A stretch of DNA of 32,420 bases from Euprymna scolopes (lineage: Eukaryota > Mollusca > Cephalopoda > Sepiida > Sepiolidae). Below the pieces are notes generated by a model, which was given only the letters and a program-made list of their open reading frames with translations, searched no databases and was not told the origin of the DNA. Position 1 is the stretch's first letter. Each line of letters starts with the position of its first letter. The DNA is taken from assembly GCA_024364805.1 (NCBI GenBank), contig CM044522.1, positions 52,929,949 to 52,962,368 on the forward strand, given 5' to 3'. Both the position numbers and the translations under genes were made by a program. This document shows, piece after piece, positions 23,501-29,500 of this stretch.

Positions 23501-26500
23501 CCCGAATCTAGAGTTGAAAAAGTTGTTTGCAGCCACGTCGGAATTGGGTTCTATACTTGCTGATTGACCCTTGGCCAGCGCTTTCAAACGTCTACTTTGG
23601 GGGTGAAGTTTTGTTAGTTTGTATGGTTTTGTTTGAGAGAATTTCTTTTACTAATTTTAAAATTTTCAGTTCAGTCCAAACCATTGATAGTAGATGTAGG
23701 GCTTGACCTGACTAGCTGATTGATCAGATCGGGCCCCTCCGACTGCCCGTCTAACCAAGGTAAGGGCTAAAGTGATGTGTTGGGAAAAGGAGGCTCATGA
23801 ACTCGTCCTAAAAGACCTTCAATCACAAGGATTCCGTTCCAAAGTGTCACGGGTCGCCACCCACAGCCAACAGGTAGCCTCATTGAGCAACTTTTACCCT
23901 CTGCAGGGAGTGCAGTCAGTGTATTCTAATGCCCCGTCAACAGGGCCTTGAAACTTTAAGCTGCAGCTCAGTACTTGTGAGACGTAAACTAGAGAATTGT
24001 GATCACGATGTGGAGACAAGGATCAAAGCAGTTATTCTGACTATATTCGTACAACAAAATTGAGAAGCTAAAATAATAAATTGCGGCATATCCTTGCAAG
24101 GTAATGCTGACCTCACCAAAAGAGATGGCAACTATGAACAAAGCACTTAATGAGAATCAGTGCTACTCCTTATATGAGAGCCACAAGGGCCAACTACTTA
24201 CTAAAGTCCATGAAATCAATCTTAGGAAAAGCAGGAAAATTCTAAATTGGATGAAACAACCAGTTGATCCAAGAATACTTAGATTCTTCGCAAATGAAAA
24301 GAACCTGTCAGTTGCAGGAAGGATACCCAAAACAGGTGGCTATTGTACAGTTTGCGCAAAGTCTTGAGCATCATGAAGACGAAGTTCTCTCAAACTGCTA
24401 TGCCCACTGAGCATGTTTTCAGTGAAGGTCATGCCATATCACCCCACATTTTCAAAAACGAAATCTAATTCAGATGGTTGTATTCAATTGCTGTCGAGCA
24501 TGGAGTAAAGAACATGTCTATGTAGAAGACGATAGTGTAGCAGCAAAACAGTCTTGTGTCACATCTTTGATAAACCCCACATCTGAGTACTTCTATGACT
24601 TCACTAGTTCCAACATCTGCCCCTGTCCTCAACCCCATGAACTATTGTGCGAGGTACAGTACAATCCAATAAACCACAAACTCCAGCCCACATTTGACAG
24701 ACTGCCTGAGTAGATCCTATAATTACAAGTTTCATGGAATTGGTAGAGCAAAACTCAGCCATAAGAACATCTAAAAAAACCTGGGGGATTAAACAGATGG
24801 CAATACACGTTCAGCAACTGGAGAAAACAAAACTGCAGAAAATAATCATCAGGTATAATAGATAACAGTAGCAGAAATAATATTAGTATGATGAAAAAAA
24901 AAAACTTAAAACATTTTTTTCTCGCAATTTGACTATGCATGTCAATCTTGCAAAAGAAACAATTTTTTTTTATCTGCAACTTTGAGACAGATGAAGTGAG
25001 AAATTAATGGACACGACTGGAATGTGATAAAGAGATTAGTAATGTCTTACCTTAAAATATCTTGTGGTTGTTTCATTCTGGTATAGTGTAATGCTTTTCG
25101 TATCAAGTCTCCAATAATGACGTCTTCGCTAAAAGAAAAAAAAAGTTTTTAAATTTAAAAAAGATAAAAATATTACTAGTAAATTATAAAATGACATTGT
25201 GAATAATGGGTGATAAAACCAGAAAGAGGCTTTGTCACAAAAATAAAATTTGATACAATTAATTTTTGCCGAAATGTTTTAGGCATAAAAATCAATCCAA
25301 TATAAAGAGGTATTATAAAGGAAAAGAAAAAAGTGTCACATCAGAATATTCTCAGCTTTTTTTTGTATTTTTTTTCTAGGGGATTAGTTTCCATTCAACA
25401 TACAAACCCATTACAAAACCATTACATACCCAGGACACAACCAGCATTTTTCAGGGCTATGGTCAACCCTATGTATTAATCTTCTAGACTATTTTCTGGA
25501 CTTTTGTGAACTATTTACTATTTTCTAGAGCTTTCTTAACTCCAGGTGATATCTGTTAAACCTTATCAAATTTTGGATAATAAATTCTAAAAAGGTCATT
25601 GGCAGATAATTTATTCTGCAATTTCTTTTTGCTTACTTTGAAATGCAAATGATTTTCTGTTCTAAGCATTTCAGCTGCTTAATGTTGCAAAAATGTACAA
25701 GGAATAGGGAGAATATCCGCACAATCTTTGTTTACACTATGACAATCAGAACATGTTAATGAAATGTCTTGCTTCCTAGATTAAGAGATGCTGCCTTCAA
25801 TTTCAGTTTAAACATATCTCATAATTAGTATATACAGCCTATATAATGTATAGAATCTGCTTGAAAATTTCAGAAGAATTAGTAAATGGTTTCAGATTTC
25901 ATTCATTATTATAAAAATGTTAAAACATTTTCAGGTGTACATTAGCATTCCACCTAACTTTTAAAAGATGATCGCCAAAGATGCAATTCAGAAAAGGAAA
26001 TTTTCAATGTGTCAAATATGAAATTCAAAATAAAATACACTTTGATCTTTGGGTTGGGATGAAAGTGTAGTGTCTGTTATATCTAAATATGGTACAATAA
26101 TTGTGGGTCCTACATTTGTACCAGATGTCAACAGAATAGAATTTTGTCACAAAATTCTACAAGGATTTCACATACAGACCCTCATAAACGAACTACATTA
26201 AGCAAAGTCTCAGTTTAATCAAAAGGCAGTGCAATAATATGGGTCTGCAATCATGATGGACAGTCATTGAATGCGTGGCAGCAAAATATAATGGATGATG
26301 GATCCTGCTAATATATAATTCCTCAAATTAATAAAGAAAAGTTAAATTGCTCTTCATGTCAAGGTTTTAAATAAAGCAATGCAAAATTGGGTCAAGTGGT
26401 TTTTATTCCTTAAGGAAAATCCTACTTGATTTGGAAAGTCACCAAGCAATCGCAGATACATTTTGTAATTAATAGAAGATTTCTCTTGCAGTACTATGCC

Positions 26501-29500
26501 CTTTTCCAAGCAAATATAGCACTTTTTTCTTTTATATAATAAAATATAATTACAAATTATTTAAGATTTTTTAGTCATGGCTGATGGAATGAGAGCAAGG
26601 TACCCCTGTGGATCAAGTAAAGGTTTTTTTTTTTTAAATTCTGTATCAATTCCAGTTTGACAGACATACTTGCCAGTCAGAGGTTACATTGGCAAACATA
26701 TTGAGAATAACATTCAAAATGATAATAGTCTGAATAATCCAAAAGGCATGTATATGACACTGGTAACCTTTTTAAACAATTTTTTTAGTCAACTCAAGCT
26801 AAAACATGTGGCTGTTCAATGGTCAATTTTGTTGGTAGAATATCACTCTTTACTAAAAACGAAAATATCATTGTCAAAGTAAATCGATATAATTTCAAAT
26901 TTTTTTTCAAGATAAATTATTTTAAAGGTTGAGAGTCTAATCTAAGTATTTAATTCATATCTTTCAAGCGTATTAGTGAAAGTATATTCACACACCTAAT
27001 TTCTGTGAAATTTTAACTGTATTCGACATCAGTTAATATTCTTGAAATTTTAGGGGGCTTTTTTTTTTGAGCATTTTAAAGGGTTTTAGAGAACATAATA
27101 TGGGCACTCATTTAAAGAATCAGAAATATTCATTGTATTGAATTTAATCCATAGTTAGTGAACACTAATGAAGAAAAATTTCCTAAATTTCAATTTCTTA
27201 AGATTCCCTAGTAATTTCAGACATTTTCTAGAATCAAAATGCAATGGACTTCGATCAAAATTAAACTAAGGATTCCAGACAAAGTTTGTTATTATCTGGA
27301 TTTTAATCTCCATAAGGAGACAAATGTAGTTTTAAATAATTTTCTGTTTGAGCATTTTTTTTTTTTTTAGTTTAGGATAATAGATAAAAAAAATAAGATG
27401 AAATGAGAAATGTTTGGTTCAACTCACCACTTGATCCTTGTCTGTTAAATGCACCATCCAACCTTCTTTGAAAATATTTGATCCGGCTTTTCTGGTATGT
27501 TTTACTGATTGGATGATACGCATGAGTGGAATATTTGTGCTGTGTGTTGGACTGGAATACAAATAAAATAATAAAAAAGAGCATCAGATGAAGATAGATC
27601 AGGTAATCAAGAGGAAGGAAATGAGAGTGGTCTAGTTATAAGAAAATCTGCAATAGGGCCTGAATAGAGGTAAACAACAAAGGAAGAGGCACTGGGTTCT
27701 GGAAAAGAAAAGTACTGTGCCGCACAATGACAGATGCATATTTTTGTCTTCAAACTGCATCTAGAAACAGGATTCATTAGAATGGAATAAAATAGATATT
27801 TTGTATATTAGAATCTTATACTTTACTGGGGGAGGAATGGGGTGCCTTTGCCTGATCGTACAATATGCTTTAATATGATATGTTTTGTTTTATGGCATAT
27901 CAACCCTTTTTGGGTTATTTAATGCCAAATGCAGACATTTTGAAAAATGTTTTTATGCTTAAAGTTTTTTTTCCCCCTGAACTTCTAATTTTTATGAAGC
28001 AATTTAAGTACGAATGAAAAAAAAAACTATCATAGAATGACAATCTGAAAACTAAATCCAGTCATCCTCATCGAGACTTCATTTTGGATTCACTATAAAA
28101 ACTGAATACTTATTCTATGAAAGCAATGAATGCAATTTCTAACAGTTTTATGCAAAGAGGAATTTTCTTTTGTCTGAATAATTAAAACTGTAAAATGCAG
28201 ACAGCTATGAGATGGAAGGTCGGAGGGAAGTTGGATGCAAACCACCAGAGTTGAATTTGAACAAAATCAAATCACTAGATCAAACTTGCAAGGTTAAATT
28301 GCTTTTAATATCAAACAATTTTGAAACCGCATTTTTGATGATAAAGATTTGAGCTTGAAATCACATTTCCAAATTGAATAAATGCATCTAATTTTAAAGG
28401 TGTCCATTAACTTATCTGCAAGAGACTTTCCCATTAGTCAGTTTATCACAATCAAGTTTGAAACCGTATTTTTCATTTTCATCACTAAATACATAGATTG
28501 AATAGGCACATCTTAATACGAGTTAAAAATGTGTTGATAGAATTCATTTTAGTGAAGATTTTGTTTAGGGCATTTCTTGTTTTAATCAAGAATTTTTATA
28601 TCAAGTTTTAAATAAAAGAAAATGTTATAGAATCTACAGATCAACTTCAATAAATCCCAAATATTGCCTCAGTAAATTGACTTGACTGTTGAATCTGTTT
28701 TTTTGTGCATGGATTGGTTGGTTGTTTTTGTTTTACGGCATATCAACCCTTTCCGGGTTATTTAATGCCGAATCCAAAGATTTTGAAGAAAAATTTTTCT
28801 AATAGAATATATTTGTTGTTTCCATGTTGGTTTCTATTTAACCCATAGTTGGAACCCTAACAGGTACTACCACTCTGAGTCAGAGTGGACCTGGGAGCAA
28901 TGGTAATTAAAGGGTGGCTCCACACTCCCCAAAGCCCACAAGCTGGGGCCTCACCACTGGATATAGTTTAAGGTCATATCCAGGACCTTGTGCATGGAGG
29001 ATTAGATCATGTGACAATGGAGCAATCTCTCATTGATCTACCCACATGGTTACTAAACAGACATGATCCACAAAAGACATAAATTGGCTAAGTCCACATT
29101 TCATTATTCTTCACGTATAGGAAGTGACACGTGTACATCTGTTCGGTGCATTGTTGTTTAATGTAAATAAATTCTGTTACGCGGCTGGATTAATGTGAAA
29201 TGAGTAAATTATGCACAATATTATTGAATAAAAGTTATTTGAAATTCCATAAACTGAAGATAAAAAAGAAATAACTTAACCATGAATGTGAGTAAAGAAA
29301 AAAATACTGAAATTCAGATGATTTTTTCAGACTACTCCTACTCTTGTGTGTGTTAAGGTGCAAAAATAACTGAAAACTACTTAAGATTAACCCATCAAGT
29401 GCATATGAGAAAAAAGTGCCCCCTTTTTGCCTACTTTTAGGGGAGCTGGTTTTTACCTCACATTAAAAACGGCCTTGTGCCTAATTTGCTCAGTGGGGGA

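Larger units (their letters stand above)
17945..23950 (-). mobile_element. I/Nimb-like LINE, near full-length but heavily broken, with nested LINE copy C
   Basis: Read on the minus strand: 5' UTR (23950-23375), ORF1 with zinc knuckles (about 23370-22560), ORF2 with endonuclease, RT and RNase H (about 22360-18120), 3' UTR, and a terminal stem-loop near 17954-17990. The gag-like CCHC ORF1 and the RNase H after the RT are hallmarks of the I group, and the ORF1 text is closest to Nimb-type elements. The 5' and 3' ends agree with independent copies at 1-2280 and at 27894/28737, which fixes both borders. Numerous frame changes make it inactive. It is in sense with PRKD inside the 12.7-kb intron. 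Confidence 0.85.
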
